A stretch of DNA of 37,091 nucleotides from an uncultured Hyphomicrobiales bacterium (lineage in GTDB: Bacteria > Pseudomonadota > Alphaproteobacteria > Rhizobiales > Xanthobacteraceae), in contig CAISIV010000062.1 of the NCBI GenBank assembly GCA_903885555.1, positions 1-37,091 of the forward strand, read 5' to 3'. The translations under genes were made by a program, and so were the position numbers. Numbering within the stretch: position 1 is the stretch's first letter; the number at the start of each line of letters is the position of its first letter. Below the pieces are notes generated by a model. It was not told where the DNA came from. It saw only the letters and a list, made by a program, of their open reading frames with translations, and did not search any database. Below are positions 24,225 to 33,621 of this stretch, piece by piece.

Positions 24225-25148
24225 ATGCCGCTGCGCCTGATCTTCATGGGCACGCCCGATTTCTCGGTGCCGACGCTGCTGGCGCTCGAAGCCGCCGGTC
24301 ACGACATCGTCGCGGTCTATACGCGCGAGGCCAAGCCGGGCGGACGGCGCGGGCTCGAGCTGGTGCCGTCGCCGGTCGAGCGCGAGGCGGCGCAGCTCGG
24401 CATTCCGGTGCGAACGCCAAAGTCGCTGAAGACGCCCGAAGCGCAGGCCGAATTCGCCGCCTTCAACGTCGCCGCCGCGGTAGTGGTGGCTTACGGAATC
24501 ATTCTGCCGAAGGCGGTGCTCGATGCGCCGCGGCTTGGCTGCTTCAATGTGCATGCGTCGATTCTGCCGCGCTGGCGCGGCGCCGCGCCGATCAACCGCG
24601 CCATCATGGCGGGCGACGCCGAGAGCGGCGTCACCATCATGCAGATGGACGAAGGTCTCGACACCGGCGCGATGGCGATGATGGAGCGCATGCCGATTGC
24701 CGCCGACATGACGGCCGGCGAGCTTCACGACGCCTTGTCGCGCCTTGGCGCCGATCTGATGCCGCGCGCCTTGGCGGCGGCCGAGCGCGGCACATTGTCG
24801 CTGACGCCGCAGCCGGAAGCCGGCGTCACTTACGCTGCCAAGATCAGCAAAGACGAAACCCGCATCGACTGGTCGAAGCCGGCGGTGGACGTGCACAACC
24901 ACATCCGCGGCCTGTCGCCGTTTCCCGGCGCCTGGTTCGAGCTCGACGGCGTGCGCGTGAAGGTTTTGCGAACGACCAAGGGTCAAGGGTCGAGCGCGCC
25001 CGGCACCGCGCTCGATGACAGGCTCACGATTGCCTGCGGCGATGGCGCGGTTCGGCTGGTGCAAATCCAGCGCGCCGGCGCCAAGGCGATGCAGGCCGAT
25101 GAGTTTCTGCGCGGCACGGCAGTCAAAGCCGGCACCAAGGTCTCTTAG
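24225..25148 (+). CDS. fmt: Methionyl-tRNA formyltransferase
   Basis: Formylates initiator Met-tRNA using 10-formyl-tetrahydrofolate, 307 residues. The N-terminal Rossmann-type domain has [16 protein letters not shown], the catalytic region shows [17 protein letters not shown] with the conserved Asn/His, and [11 protein letters not shown] follows. The C-terminal OB domain begins near 205 ([22 protein letters not shown] contains the domain link) and ends [15 protein letters not shown]. It starts 28 bases after def. Start choice is fixed by the conserved N-terminus ([11 protein letters not shown]). Confidence 0.97.
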   Translation: MPLRLIFMGTPDFSVPTLLALEAAGHDIVAVYTREAKPGGRRGLELVPSPVEREAAQLGIPVRTPKSLKTPEAQAEFAAFNVAAAVVVAYGIILPKAVLDAPRLGCFNVHASILPRWRGAAPINRAIMAGDAESGVTIMQMDEGLDTGAMAMMERMPIAADMTAGELHDALSRLGADLMPRALAAAERGTLSLTPQPEAGVTYAAKISKDETRIDWSKPAVDVHNHIRGLSPFPGAWFELDGVRVKVLRTTKGQGSSAPGTALDDRLTIACGDGAVRLVQIQRAGAKAMQADEFLRGTAVKAGTKVS

Positions 25149-25266
25149 CCCAGCAGGCGCGGTGGTTTGCCGTTGCGGCTCAAATAATGCAACGTAGCGG
25201 TTATCGGCGGGGGGCGAAACATCCGCTGGATTTATTCAACTTTGCGCGAGCGGAGAAATTCGAGCG

Positions 25267-26886
25267 ATGTCGACGGTCGATGTGGACGGCAAGATTTTTG
25301 TCGGTAAAAGCGCCAAGCCCGAATATCTCACGCTCAAGCTGGCGAACCGCCACGGCCTGGTGTCGGGCGCGACCGGTACCGGCAAGACCGTCACTTTGCA
25401 GGTTCTCGCCGAAGGCCTGTCCAATGCCGGCGTCTCCGTCTTTGCCGCCGACATCAAGGGCGATCTGTCCGGCGTTTCCGCCGCGGGCGAAGCCAAGGAT
25501 GCCTTCGTCCAGCGCGCCAAGGAGATGGACTTTGCCTACGAGCCCGATCGTTTTCCCGTCGTGTTCTGGGATCTGTTCGGCGAGCAGGGCCATCCGATCC
25601 GCGCCACCATTTCGGAAATGGGCCCGCTGCTGCTGTCGCGGCTGATGGATCTCAACGAGGTGCAGGAAGGCGTGCTCAATATCGCGTTCCGCATCGCCGA
25701 TGAGCAGGGCCTGCTGCTGCTCGATCTGAAAGATCTGCGCGCGGTGCTGTCGCTGGTGGCCGATCACGCCGCCGAACTGACGACGCAATACGGCAACGTG
25801 TCGAAGAACACTGTCGGCACCATCCAGCGCCAGCTTCTGGTGCTGGAAAACCAGGGCGGCACCAAATTCTTTGGCGAGCCGGCGCTGCAACTGACGGATT
25901 TCATGCGCACCGACCGCGACGGCCGCGGCACGATCAACATTCTCGCCGCCGACAAGCTGATGGAAAATCCGAAGCTCTACGCCACTTTTCTGCTGTGGCT
26001 TTTGTCGGAACTGTTCGAGCAGATGCCGGAAGTCGGCGATCCCGACAAGCCGAAGCTGGTGTTCTTCTTCGACGAGGCACATCTGCTGTTCACCGACGCG
26101 CCGACAGCATTGCTCACCAAGATCGAGCAGGTCGTGCGCTTGATCCGCTCCAAAGGCGTCGGCGTGTATTTCGTCACGCAAAATCCGCTCGACGTGCCGG
26201 ACAACGTGCTGGCGCAGATGGGCAACCGCGTGCAGCACGCGCTGCGCGCCTTCACGCCGCGCGACCAGAAGGCGGTCAAGGCCGCGGCGGAAACCTTCCG
26301 GCCCAATCCCAAGCTCGACACCGCGCAGGTCATCATGGAGCTCGGCAAGGGCGAGGCGCTGGTGTCCTTCCTCGAAGGCAACGGCACGCCGTCGATGGTC
26401 GAACGCGCCATGATCCGGCCGCCGTCGGCGCGGCTCGGCACCGTCACGCCGGAAGAGCGCAAGGCGACCATTGCGGCGAGCCCGATGAAGGGCAAATACG
26501 ATCAGACGCTGGACAGCGAGTCGGCCTTCGAGGTGCTGGCGAAACGCGCCAAGGACGGCACGACGACCGTGACCGCGCCGGAACCCGGCCAGCAGCCGGG
26601 GCAGGCGGCGCCGCAACAGCAGGGCGCGCCGTCGGGTGGCGGCATGCTGGGCGGTGTGCTCGGCGGCATCGGCGGCATGCTGGGTGGAATTTTCGGTACC
26701 GGCCGGCCCAGCGGCACCCGTCTGTCGACCGGGCAACTCGTGGCGCGCGAGATCACGCGCTCGGTCACCAATCGCATCGCCGGCCAAATCGCAGCCGACT
26801 TTGGCAAGTCGATCGGCGGCAGCGCCGGCGGCACGATCGGCCGCGCCATTGTCCGTGGTACGCTCGGCGGGATGCTGCGGCGTTGA
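25267..26886 (+). CDS. HerA-like (DUF853/YjgR) P-loop ATPase
   Basis: ATPase of the FtsK/HerA superfamily, DUF853 branch, 539 residues; the cellular role is unknown. Walker A is GATGTGKT (34-41), a second motif is [12 protein letters not shown], Walker B is LVFFFDEAH near 265-273, and [18 protein letters not shown] with QHALRAFTP carries the sensor and arginine-finger region. The C-terminus has a Gln/Pro-rich linker (about 440-460), a Gly/Met-rich stretch ([18 protein letters not shown]) and an Arg-rich tail. GGAGAAA lies about 11 bases before the ATG. It sits between fmt and truA, 118 bases after fmt and 34 before truA. Confidence 0.92.
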   Translation: MSTVDVDGKIFVGKSAKPEYLTLKLANRHGLVSGATGTGKTVTLQVLAEGLSNAGVSVFAADIKGDLSGVSAAGEAKDAFVQRAKEMDFAYEPDRFPVVFWDLFGEQGHPIRATISEMGPLLLSRLMDLNEVQEGVLNIAFRIADEQGLLLLDLKDLRAVLSLVADHAAELTTQYGNVSKNTVGTIQRQLLVLENQGGTKFFGEPALQLTDFMRTDRDGRGTINILAADKLMENPKLYATFLLWLLSELFEQMPEVGDPDKPKLVFFFDEAHLLFTDAPTALLTKIEQVVRLIRSKGVGVYFVTQNPLDVPDNVLAQMGNRVQHALRAFTPRDQKAVKAAAETFRPNPKLDTAQVIMELGKGEALVSFLEGNGTPSMVERAMIRPPSARLGTVTPEERKATIAASPMKGKYDQTLDSESAFEVLAKRAKDGTTTVTAPEPGQQPGQAAPQQQGAPSGGGMLGGVLGGIGGMLGGIFGTGRPSGTRLSTGQLVAREITRSVTNRIAGQIAADFGKSIGGSAGGTIGRAIVRGTLGGMLRR

Positions 26887-26920
26887 TCGCCCCGGCACGA
26901 TCCGCGACGGACGAATAGAA

Positions 26921-27658
26921 ATGCCGCGATACAAGCTCATCGTCGAATATGACGGCGCGCCGTTCTGCGGCTGGCAGACGCAGGCCGATCAGATCACCGT
27001 GCAGGGCGTTTTGACGGCCGCGGTCGCGGCGTTGTCAGGCGAGACGGCGCTGGTGCAGGGCGCCGGCCGAACCGATGCCGGCGTTCACGCGCGCGGCCAG
27101 GTTGCGCATGTCGATTTCGCCAAGGAGTGGCTGACCGACACCGTGCGCGACGGGCTCAATGCGCATCTGCGGCCGCATCCCGTCGCGGTGCTGTCGGCCG
27201 AGCGCGTGTCCGACGATTTCAATGCGCGCATGTCGGCGTTGCGGCGGCATTATATGTACCGCATCGTCAACCGTCGCCCCGATCTCACTTTCGATCTGAA
27301 ATATGCCTGGCGGGTGGCGCGTCCGCTCGATGCCGGGGCCATGCATGCCGCGGCGCAGCGGCTCATCGGCAAACATGATTTCACGACGTTCCGCTCCACC
27401 GAATGTCAGGCCAAGTCGCCGGAGAAGACGCTCGACGTTCTCGACGTCGTGCGCGACGGTGAAAACATTATTGTGGCGACGACGGCGCGTTCATTCCTGC
27501 ATAATCAAGTGCGTTCGATGGTCGGCTCGCTGGTGATGGTCGGCGCCGGCAACTGGAGTGCCGATGATTTGTCGCGTGCCTTGGAGGCCCGCGACCGCGC
27601 CGCCTGCGGCCAGGTCGCGCCGCCGGACGGGCTCTATCTGATGAAGGTCGATTACTGA
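26921..27658 (+). CDS. truA: tRNA pseudouridine(38-40) synthase
   Basis: Makes pseudouridine at positions 38-40 of the tRNA anticodon stem, 245 residues. The catalytic aspartate is D52 in [11 protein letters not shown]. Other family segments are [16 protein letters not shown] at the start, [26 protein letters not shown] and [12 protein letters not shown]. The ATG at 26921 is the only start that gives the normal N-terminus, although the frame is open far upstream inside the HerA-like gene. No strong ribosome binding site is visible. Confidence 0.97.
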   Translation: MPRYKLIVEYDGAPFCGWQTQADQITVQGVLTAAVAALSGETALVQGAGRTDAGVHARGQVAHVDFAKEWLTDTVRDGLNAHLRPHPVAVLSAERVSDDFNARMSALRRHYMYRIVNRRPDLTFDLKYAWRVARPLDAGAMHAAAQRLIGKHDFTTFRSTECQAKSPEKTLDVLDVVRDGENIIVATTARSFLHNQVRSMVGSLVMVGAGNWSADDLSRALEARDRAACGQVAPPDGLYLMKVDY

Positions 27659-27740
27659 CTGCGACTTTCGGTGGAACTCCTGTGGTGCTGCGGCATTGCC
27701 GCCCTATATCCGGGAGACGGATTTCACAGGAGTATTGAGC

Positions 27741-28163
27741 ATGAGCACGTTCGGTTCAGCGGTCTGGTCTGGCGGCATCAAGGACGGCAAAGGCGCGATT
27801 TCGACCAAAAGCGGCGCGCTGAAGGATTATCCCTATGGCTTCGCCAGCCGTTTCGAGGGCAAGCCCGGCAGCAATCCCGAGGAGTTGATCGGTGCCGCCC
27901 ACGCGGCCTGTTTCACCATGGCGCTGTCGCTCATTCTCGGCGAAGCCGGGCTTACCGCCGAGAAGATGGAAACGCAGGCCGATGTCACGCTGACCAAGCA
28001 GCCCGACGGCTTCGCCATCACTGCGGTGAAACTCACGCTGAAGGCGAAAATCCCCGGCGCCGACAACGCGAAGTTTCAGGAACTCGCCGCCAAGGCCAAA
28101 GCCGGTTGTCCGGTGTCAAAGCTGCTGAAGGCGGACATCACGCTGGATGCGGCGTTGGTGTAG
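27741..28163 (+). CDS. OsmC-family peroxiredoxin-like protein
   Basis: OsmC/Ohr-superfamily thiol peroxidase, OsmC subgroup, 140 residues. The two catalytic cysteines are C57 (GAAHAACFTMAL) and C123 (KAGCPVSKLL); the conserved N-terminal part includes SGALKDYPYGFASRF, and NPEELIGAAHA is the family hallmark. It reduces organic hydroperoxides in the cytoplasm and is often stress-induced. AGGAG lies about 9 bases before the ATG at 27741. It converges with dapE across a repeat-rich spacer. Confidence 0.95.
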   Translation: MSTFGSAVWSGGIKDGKGAISTKSGALKDYPYGFASRFEGKPGSNPEELIGAAHAACFTMALSLILGEAGLTAEKMETQADVTLTKQPDGFAITAVKLTLKAKIPGADNAKFQELAAKAKAGCPVSKLLKADITLDAALV

Positions 28164-28182
28164 TTGATCCGCGTCCGCTGTC

Positions 28183-28245
28183 GTCCCCGCGCAGGGGGGA
28201 CCCAGTAATCGGCGGTGTTTACTAGATGCCCGCTTTCGCGGGCAT
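28183..28245. repeat. Dispersed repeat with two hairpins between convergent genes
   Basis: First hairpin GTCCCC (28183-28188) with GGGGAC (28196-28201); second, a perfect 8-base stem ATGCCCGC (28226-28233), loop TTTC, GCGGGCAT (28238-28245), followed by GACAGCTTAAG. The wording CCCGCTTTCGCGGGCATGACA is a common bacterial intergenic repeat. Located between the osmC and dapE stops, it could also end transcription, although no T-run follows. Confidence 0.7.
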
Positions 28246-28251
28246 GACAGC

Positions 28252-29409
28252 TTAAGCAAAATACTTGTCGACGATCTTGCGATAGATCACCGTCAGCGCT
28301 GTGAGGTCGGCGACTGGCACGCGTTCGTCGATCGCGTGCATAGTCTGCCCGACCAGGCCGAACTCGACCACCGGGCAGTAATGCGTGATGAAACGCGCAT
28401 CCGACGTGCCGCCGGTGGTCGACAGTTCGGGCTTTCGCCCCGTCGCTTCAAACACGGCGTTCGACACCAGTTCGGTGAACGGGCCGGGCTTGGTGACGAA
28501 GACGCCGGCGTTCGATGGCTCGAACTTGAAGGCGAACTTGATCTTGCCGCCAGCGGCCTTCGTTGCGCGCTGCTCCAGCAGTGCCTTGAGCGAATCCAGC
28601 GTGTGGCAATCGTTGAAGCGGATGTTGAAGCGGGCGCGTGCTTCATCCGGAATGAGATTGACGGTCTTGTTGCCGACGTCGATCGAGGTGAATTCCAGAT
28701 TTGACGGCTGGAACGTGGCGCTGCCGTTATCGAGCGGCTCTGATTGCAGCGCGGCCATCATGGTGGCGATGCCGCGCACCGGGTTGTCGGCGCGCTGCGG
28801 ATAGGCGACGTGGCCGGACTTGCCGGTGACGATCAGCGTGCCGTTGAGCGAGCCGCGCCGGCCGATCTTGATGGTGTCGCCGAGTTCGTCCTGGTTGCTC
28901 GGTTCGCCGAGAATGCAGTGATCGAACTTTTCGCCATGGTCTGCCGCCCATTGCAGCAGCTTCGGCGTGCCATTGACCGCGATGCTTTCCTCGTCGCCCG
29001 TGATCAGGAACGAGATCGAACCCTTGGGCTTGCCGCCATTGGCGGCGAGATGATCGAGCGCGGCGGCGACGCAGCAGGCGATGCCGCCCTTCATGTCGAC
29101 GGCGCCGCGGCCGTAAAGCTGGCCATTGTCGACCGCGCCGGCGAATGGCGGGTGCGTCCAGGCCTTCTCGTCACCGGTCGGCACCACGTCGGTGTGGCCG
29201 GCAAACATCAGATGCGGCGCGGCTGTGCCGATGCGTGCGTAGAAATTCTCGACGTCTTCGGCGCCCGGCTCGCTGAAGGTCATGCGATGCACGGTGAAAC
29301 CGGCCGCCTTCAGCGTCTTTTCCAGAAACGTCAGTGCGCCGCCTTCCGCCGGTGTGACGGAAGGACAGCGCAACAGATCGCGGGCAATGGCGACGGGGTC
29401 GGCGGTCAC
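28252..29409 (-). CDS. dapE: Succinyl-diaminopimelate desuccinylase
   Basis: Zinc peptidase of the lysine/diaminopimelate pathway, 385 residues; converts N-succinyl-LL-DAP to LL-DAP, needed for the cell wall. Metal-site motifs are GHTDVVP (H72, D74), [10 protein letters not shown] (D105) and TGDEES, and the C-terminal H is in [19 protein letters not shown] is a family feature. The start is GTG at 29409, directly after the dapD stop, with GAGGGATTAA as ribosome binding site inside dapD. The genes form a leftward dapD-dapE pair. Confidence 0.97.
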   Translation of the reverse strand: MTADPVAIARDLLRCPSVTPAEGGALTFLEKTLKAAGFTVHRMTFSEPGAEDVENFYARIGTAAPHLMFAGHTDVVPTGDEKAWTHPPFAGAVDNGQLYGRGAVDMKGGIACCVAAALDHLAANGGKPKGSISFLITGDEESIAVNGTPKLLQWAADHGEKFDHCILGEPSNQDELGDTIKIGRRGSLNGTLIVTGKSGHVAYPQRADNPVRGIATMMAALQSEPLDNGSATFQPSNLEFTSIDVGNKTVNLIPDEARARFNIRFNDCHTLDSLKALLEQRATKAAGGKIKFAFKFEPSNAGVFVTKPGPFTELVSNAVFEATGRKPELSTTGGTSDARFITHYCPVVEFGLVGQTMHAIDERVPVADLTALTVIYRKIVDKYFA

Positions 29410-30252
29410 TTAATCCCTCAACAGCTCATTGATGCTGGTCTTGGAGCGCGTGCGCTCGTCGACGCGCTTGACGATCACGGCGCAGTACAGCGCCGGTCCG
29501 CCGTCCTTGCCCGGCAGCGTGCCCGGCACGACGACGGAGTAGGGCGGCACTTCGCCGACAAGCACGTCGCCGGTGGCGCGGTCGACGATCTTGGTCGAGG
29601 CGCCGAGGAACACGCCCATCGACAGCACCGCGCCTTCGCGCACGATCACGCCTTCGGCCACTTCCGAACGCGCACCGATGAAGCAGTTGTCTTCGATGAT
29701 GACCGGGCCGGCCTGCAACGGTTCGAGCACGCCGCCGATGCCGACGCCGCCGGAGATGTGACAGTTCTTGCCGATCTGTGCGCAGGAGCCGACCGTCACC
29801 CAAGTGTCGATCATGGTGCCGGAATCGACATAAGCGCCCAGATTGACAAAGGACGGCATCAGCACCACGCCGGGCGCGATATAGGCCGAGCGGCGCACCA
29901 CGGAACCGGGCACGGCGCGGAAGCCGCCCTTCTTGAACTTCGCGGCGTTCCAGCCCTTGAACTTGCTGTCGACCTTGTCCCACCACGCCGCCTTGCCGGG
30001 GCCGCCGGAGATCACGCTCATGTCGTTGAGGCGGAATGACAGCAGCACGGCCTTCTTGAGCCACTGATTGACCTGCCAGATGCCGTCGCTCTGGCGCTCG
30101 GCGACACGGGCAGCGCCGGTGTCGAGCAGGCCCAGCGCGGTGTCGACCGCCTTGCGCACGGCGCCTTTGGTCTTCGGTCCGACCTTGTCGCGGGCTTCGA
30201 AGGCGTCGTCGATGGTCTTGGCAAGGGTGGTCAGAAGCTTGGCGTTGGACAT
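29410..30252 (-). CDS. dapD: 2,3,4,5-tetrahydropyridine-2,6-dicarboxylate N-succinyltransferase
   Basis: Trimeric left-handed beta-helix enzyme that succinylates tetrahydrodipicolinate in lysine/DAP synthesis, 280 residues. N-terminal helices precede hexapeptide repeats ([51 protein letters not shown]); RLNDM and [10 protein letters not shown] are conserved in the family. I chose the ATG at 30252 (GAGG about 7 bases upstream) rather than an in-frame TTG at 30264. It is coupled to dapE, which starts on the next base after its stop. Confidence 0.97.
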   Translation of the reverse strand: MSNAKLLTTLAKTIDDAFEARDKVGPKTKGAVRKAVDTALGLLDTGAARVAERQSDGIWQVNQWLKKAVLLSFRLNDMSVISGGPGKAAWWDKVDSKFKGWNAAKFKKGGFRAVPGSVVRRSAYIAPGVVLMPSFVNLGAYVDSGTMIDTWVTVGSCAQIGKNCHISGGVGIGGVLEPLQAGPVIIEDNCFIGARSEVAEGVIVREGAVLSMGVFLGASTKIVDRATGDVLVGEVPPYSVVVPGTLPGKDGGPALYCAVIVKRVDERTRSKTSINELLRD

Positions 30253-30365
30253 TGATGGCCTCAAAATTCTTGGGTCACGGGTTGTCGGGGGCCAGGGGCG
30301 GGGCTGTCAAGCCGCGCCGCGCGGGGTAGTGTTGCGGCTCGGCAAAGGCTGGGGAGAAACGGCAG

Positions 30366-30992
30366 ATGAACAGCGGAATCGGACGTTTTGGGCTGGCGAT
30401 GGCGGCTTTGGCGGTGACGGCCGGACCGGCCTCCGCGCACCATGTCATGGGCGGCCGGATGGCCGCGACATTCGGTGAGGGCCTGCTGTCGGGCCTGGCG
30501 CATCCTATCATCGGCCTCGATCATTTTGCCGCCGTCGTGGCGGTGGGCTGCCTCGCTGCTGCGCATATCGCCGGCGTGCGGCTTGCGGTTGGCTATGTGG
30601 TGGCGATGATGGTGGGTGTCGCCGTGCATCTGCAGGGTGCGACTTTGCCCGGCTCGGAAATTCTGGTGGCCTTGTCGGTGATCGCGCTGGGTGTGGCGTT
30701 GCTGCGTCAGCGCCAGATGGCCGCCGGCGCCGCGCTTGCGCTATTCGCGGCTGTTGGAATCCTGCACGGCTATGCGCTTGGTGAATCGATCTACGGCGCG
30801 GAACGGACGCCGCTCTATGCTTATCTACTCGGACTCGCAGTCATCCAAAGTGTCGTGGTGCTGGGCGCGATGTATTTTGCCCGGATGATGTGGCGCCGCT
30901 CGGACGACCATACGCCGCTGCGGCTCGCCGGCGCCGGCATTGCCGGTATCGGTCTGGCGATCCTCGTGCAGCAGATCGTGCCGGGCGTTTAG
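30366..30992 (+). CDS. HupE/UreJ-family membrane protein
   Basis: Putative metal (nickel or cobalt) permease of the HupE/UreJ family, 208 residues. A signal peptide (cut near ASAHH) precedes a mature start HHVMGGRM, with FGEGLLSGLAHPIIGLDHFAAVVAVG, the family signature (SGxxHPxxGxDH), then five or six membrane segments and the histidine in GILHGYALGESI. GGGGAGAAACGGCAG precedes the ATG. No urease or hydrogenase genes are near. The gene is divergent from dapD and its stop overlaps that of the convergent nucleotidase gene (TTAG at 30989-30992). Confidence 0.92.
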   Translation: MNSGIGRFGLAMAALAVTAGPASAHHVMGGRMAATFGEGLLSGLAHPIIGLDHFAAVVAVGCLAAAHIAGVRLAVGYVVAMMVGVAVHLQGATLPGSEILVALSVIALGVALLRQRQMAAGAALALFAAVGILHGYALGESIYGAERTPLYAYLLGLAVIQSVVVLGAMYFARMMWRRSDDHTPLRLAGAGIAGIGLAILVQQIVPGV

Positions 30993-31681
30993 ACTTTCGC
31001 CGTTAAAATCTGTTTGAGAAATCCGGTCAGGTCGTCGGTGACGTGATCGATATGCGGGTCGTCGCGGCCCTGCAGTTCCCAGGTCTCGCGTTTGACCTTG
31101 TTGTCGGCTGACGGCACCACCAGCACTGTGGTCATGCCCATCGCATGCGGCACGGTGAGATTGCGCGCGAGGTCCTCGAACATCGCGGCCTTGGCCGGAT
31201 CGACCTCGTGTTTTTCCAGGAAGCGCTCATACATGCGCGCCGCGGGCTTCGGCTCGAGTTCGCCAGCGACGATGTCGAACACGTCTTCGAAGTGCTGATT
31301 GATCTGCAGCTGGCCCATCACCGCATCGGCGTGTTTGCGCGTGCCGTTGGTGAGGATCAGCTTGCGGCCCGGCAGCGCCTGCAGCATGGCGCCGAGCGGC
31401 GGATTGGGCTCGAGCACCGAGTGGTCGATCTCGTGCACGTATTCCAGGTATTCGTTGTGATCGAGCGCGTGTTCGGTCATCAATCCGCGCATCGTCGTGC
31501 CGTAACGCTTGTAGTAATCCTTCTGCAGACGGAAGGCTTCGTCCGGAGACACCTTCAGGAAGTCGACGATGAAGGAGCGGATGCGGTCGTCGACCTGCTG
31601 CCACAGCAGATGGTGCGGGTAGAGCGTGTTGTCGAGGTCGAACACCCACGACGTCACATGGCCGAAATCGCGCTTTGACAC
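30989..31681 (-). CDS. HAD-family pyrimidine 5'-nucleotidase
   Basis: HAD hydrolase of the pyrimidine 5'-nucleotidase (SDT1/PPN1-like) type, 230 residues, cytoplasmic. Motif I is VFDLDNTLYP with D15 and D17, motif II LILTNGTRKH, motif III with the lysine in ELEPKPAARMYE, and motif IV FEDLARNL. The helical cap with DYYKRYGTTMRGLM is typical of this subgroup. The start is GTG at 31681 with AGGA about 10 bases before it; the DUF1036 gene ends 6 bases upstream, so the genes are in one leftward group with argB. Confidence 0.92.
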   Translation of the reverse strand: MSKRDFGHVTSWVFDLDNTLYPHHLLWQQVDDRIRSFIVDFLKVSPDEAFRLQKDYYKRYGTTMRGLMTEHALDHNEYLEYVHEIDHSVLEPNPPLGAMLQALPGRKLILTNGTRKHADAVMGQLQINQHFEDVFDIVAGELEPKPAARMYERFLEKHEVDPAKAAMFEDLARNLTVPHAMGMTTVLVVPSADNKVKRETWELQGRDDPHIDHVTDDLTGFLKQILTAKV

Positions 31682-31687
31682 GTTTTG

Positions 31688-32668
31688 TTATTCCTTGAAA
31701 CGCACGGTGGTCGCGGGCTTGCCGGACAGGTCTATGTCGGCAAACCCGGCCGAATTCAGGCCGCGCGCCGCGCAATCCTTGTGGTCGCTGAGTTCGAACC
31801 GGCCGTCGCGGGTACATAGCGCGACCGCGCCGCCCCACGCCAGCACCGTGTCGCCGTTCCTGACGGTGCGGCCGTTGGCGTCGACCGCCTCGCCGTAGCT
31901 GTACAGCCGCTGCGGCACACCGCGCACGTCCGGCTTCACGCATTGACCTTGCTCGACGCGATACCAGCCCCGCGCCACGGTCGCGCCGCCTTCGATGGTG
32001 CCGATCGCCGCCATCACCGCGTATTTGCTGTCGTTGCACCAGGTAAAGCCGCGGCCCTCCGGATTGCGCGCGGCGTCGAGCAGCGTGGCGAAAAACTCCG
32101 GGCCGGTGGCGGCGTCGGCCGGCAGCTTGCGGTCGGCGAGAAACTTGTTCAGCGCCGCCGTGGTCTTGGCGCCCGGCACGCCGTCGATCGGATTGGCGTC
32201 GTAACCGGCGATCACCAAGAGCCTTTGTATGCCGGCAAGGCGCGCCTGCTCGTTGTCGTAGTCGGCTTCTTCGCCGAGATTGACCGCGGGTCCCTTCGGC
32301 GTCTCGGACGGCCGCGCCGCGGCGAAGCGTGCCTGCTGACTCACCGGACAACCACGCGCATTGGCGATCTCGAAGCTGCCCTCGCGAATGCAGAAACTTG
32401 AATTGCCGTCCTGCGGCGCCGGCGCGCTGCCGTAGACCTGAGGCGTGCGCGTGTGCACATAGACCATCTCGGCATCGAGCGCGCCCTCGACGACCTGCTT
32501 GCACTCGCCCGGATCGATCTTGAACCAGCCGCGCGTCACGACATTGGCGCGCTTCTCCAGCCCGATGGCCGCGTCCATCTGGTAGCTGGTGCGGTTGCAC
32601 AGATTGAGTTCGGCGTGCGCCGGCGCTGCCGCCAGCATCACCAGCGCGGTCGCGGCCGCAATCCGCAT
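31688..32668 (-). CDS. Exported protein with two DUF1036 domains and a peptidoglycan-binding-like segment
   Basis: Secreted or periplasmic protein, 326 residues, function unknown. A signal peptide ([19 protein letters not shown]) is followed by a first DUF1036 domain (about 20-110: LNLCNRTSYQMDAAIGLE, RGWFKIDPGECKQV), a peptidoglycan-binding-like helix set (about 140-185: IQRLLVIAGYDANPIDGV, KTTAALNKFL) and a second DUF1036 domain (about 210-300: FTWCNDSKYAVMAAIG, RGWYRVEQGQCVKP). The two halves are clearly repeats of each other. The ATG overlaps the argB stop (TGATG), so translation is coupled. The longer open frame upstream into argB is not used. Confidence 0.88.
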   Translation of the reverse strand: MRIAAATALVMLAAAPAHAELNLCNRTSYQMDAAIGLEKRANVVTRGWFKIDPGECKQVVEGALDAEMVYVHTRTPQVYGSAPAPQDGNSSFCIREGSFEIANARGCPVSQQARFAAARPSETPKGPAVNLGEEADYDNEQARLAGIQRLLVIAGYDANPIDGVPGAKTTAALNKFLADRKLPADAATGPEFFATLLDAARNPEGRGFTWCNDSKYAVMAAIGTIEGGATVARGWYRVEQGQCVKPDVRGVPQRLYSYGEAVDANGRTVRNGDTVLAWGGAVALCTRDGRFELSDHKDCAARGLNSAGFADIDLSGKPATTVRFKE

Positions 32669-33573
32669 CAGCGATGCATCAGCGTGCCGGCGCCGCCGTC
32701 GGTCAGCAGTTCGAGCAGCACGGCGTGCGGAACCTTGCCGTCCATGATGACGACGCCTTCGACGCCCTGATCGAGCGCATAGATGCAGGTCTCGACCTTC
32801 GGGATCATGCCGCCCGAGATGGTGCCGTCGGCGATCAGGCGGCGCGCGTCGGCGACCGACAGTTCGCTGATGAGCGACTTCGACTTGTCGAGCACGCCCG
32901 GCACGTCGGTCAGCAGCAGCAGGCGCTTGGCCTTGAGCGCGCCGGCAATGGCGCCAGCGAAAGTGTCGGCATTGACGTTGAAGGTGCCGCCTTCGGCCGA
33001 CGTGGCGACCGGCGCCAGCACCGGGATCATCTCCTTGCCGAGAATGGCGTTGAGAACGAACAGATCGACCGTGTCCGGTTCGCCGACGAAACCGAGGTCG
33101 ACGATCTTCTCGATATTGGAATCGGGATCGATCACGGTGCGCGTGACCTTCTTGGCCTTCACCATGTTGCCGTCTTTGCCGCACAGGCCGACGGCCTTGC
33201 CGCCGGCGTCGTTGATGTAGCCGACGATCTCTTTGTTGATCGAGCCGGCCAGCACCATTTCGACGATGTCGATGGTGGCGGCGTCGGTGACGCGCAGGCC
33301 CGCGGCGAATTCGGATTTGATGCCGAGCTTCTTGAGCATGGCCGCGATCTGCGGGCCGCCGCCGTGCACCACGACCGGATTGATGGCGGCCTGTTCCAGC
33401 AGCACGATATCGCGGGCGAAGCTGCGGGCGTTTTCTTCGTCGCCCATGGCGTGGCCGCCATATTTCACGACGATGATTTCCTCGTCGTAGCGCTGCATAT
33501 GCGGCAGCGCTTCGGACAGCACGCGGGCCTGTTCTTGGGCTGCAGCTTGCGGGTCGGTCGGGGCTTTGCTCAT
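32668..33573 (-). CDS. argB: Acetylglutamate kinase
   Basis: Second enzyme of arginine synthesis, phosphorylating N-acetylglutamate; 301 residues. Amino-acid kinase fold with [10 protein letters not shown] near the N-terminus, VVHGGGPQI, the substrate-binding segment [31 protein letters not shown] and [11 protein letters not shown]. The N-terminal extension before the core (about 30 residues) is the arginine-sensitive type of proteobacterial ArgB. AAAGAG precedes the ATG. It lies 48 bases after engB and overlaps the DUF1036 gene start. Confidence 0.97.
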   Translation of the reverse strand: MSKAPTDPQAAAQEQARVLSEALPHMQRYDEEIIVVKYGGHAMGDEENARSFARDIVLLEQAAINPVVVHGGGPQIAAMLKKLGIKSEFAAGLRVTDAATIDIVEMVLAGSINKEIVGYINDAGGKAVGLCGKDGNMVKAKKVTRTVIDPDSNIEKIVDLGFVGEPDTVDLFVLNAILGKEMIPVLAPVATSAEGGTFNVNADTFAGAIAGALKAKRLLLLTDVPGVLDKSKSLISELSVADARRLIADGTISGGMIPKVETCIYALDQGVEGVVIMDGKVPHAVLLELLTDGGAGTLMHR

Positions 33574-33621
33574 GATGGCTCTTTGGCGCGGGCCTTTATA
33601 AAGGGTCGCGCGGTTCTAGCC

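Noticed and set aside
25201-26940. 579-codon open frame on the minus strand opposite the HerA-like gene
   Set aside because: Arg/His-rich, low-complexity translation typical of the antisense of a high-G+C gene; the plus strand has full ATPase motifs.
28744-30039. 431-codon plus-strand frame opposite dapE/dapD
   Set aside because: Asp/His/Arg-rich antisense translation; both enzymes are unambiguous on the other strand.
31227-32600. 457-codon minus-strand frame crossing the DUF1036 and nucleotidase genes
   Set aside because: Arg/Gly/Ala-rich out-of-frame translation; the real frames on the same strand have signal peptide and HAD motifs.
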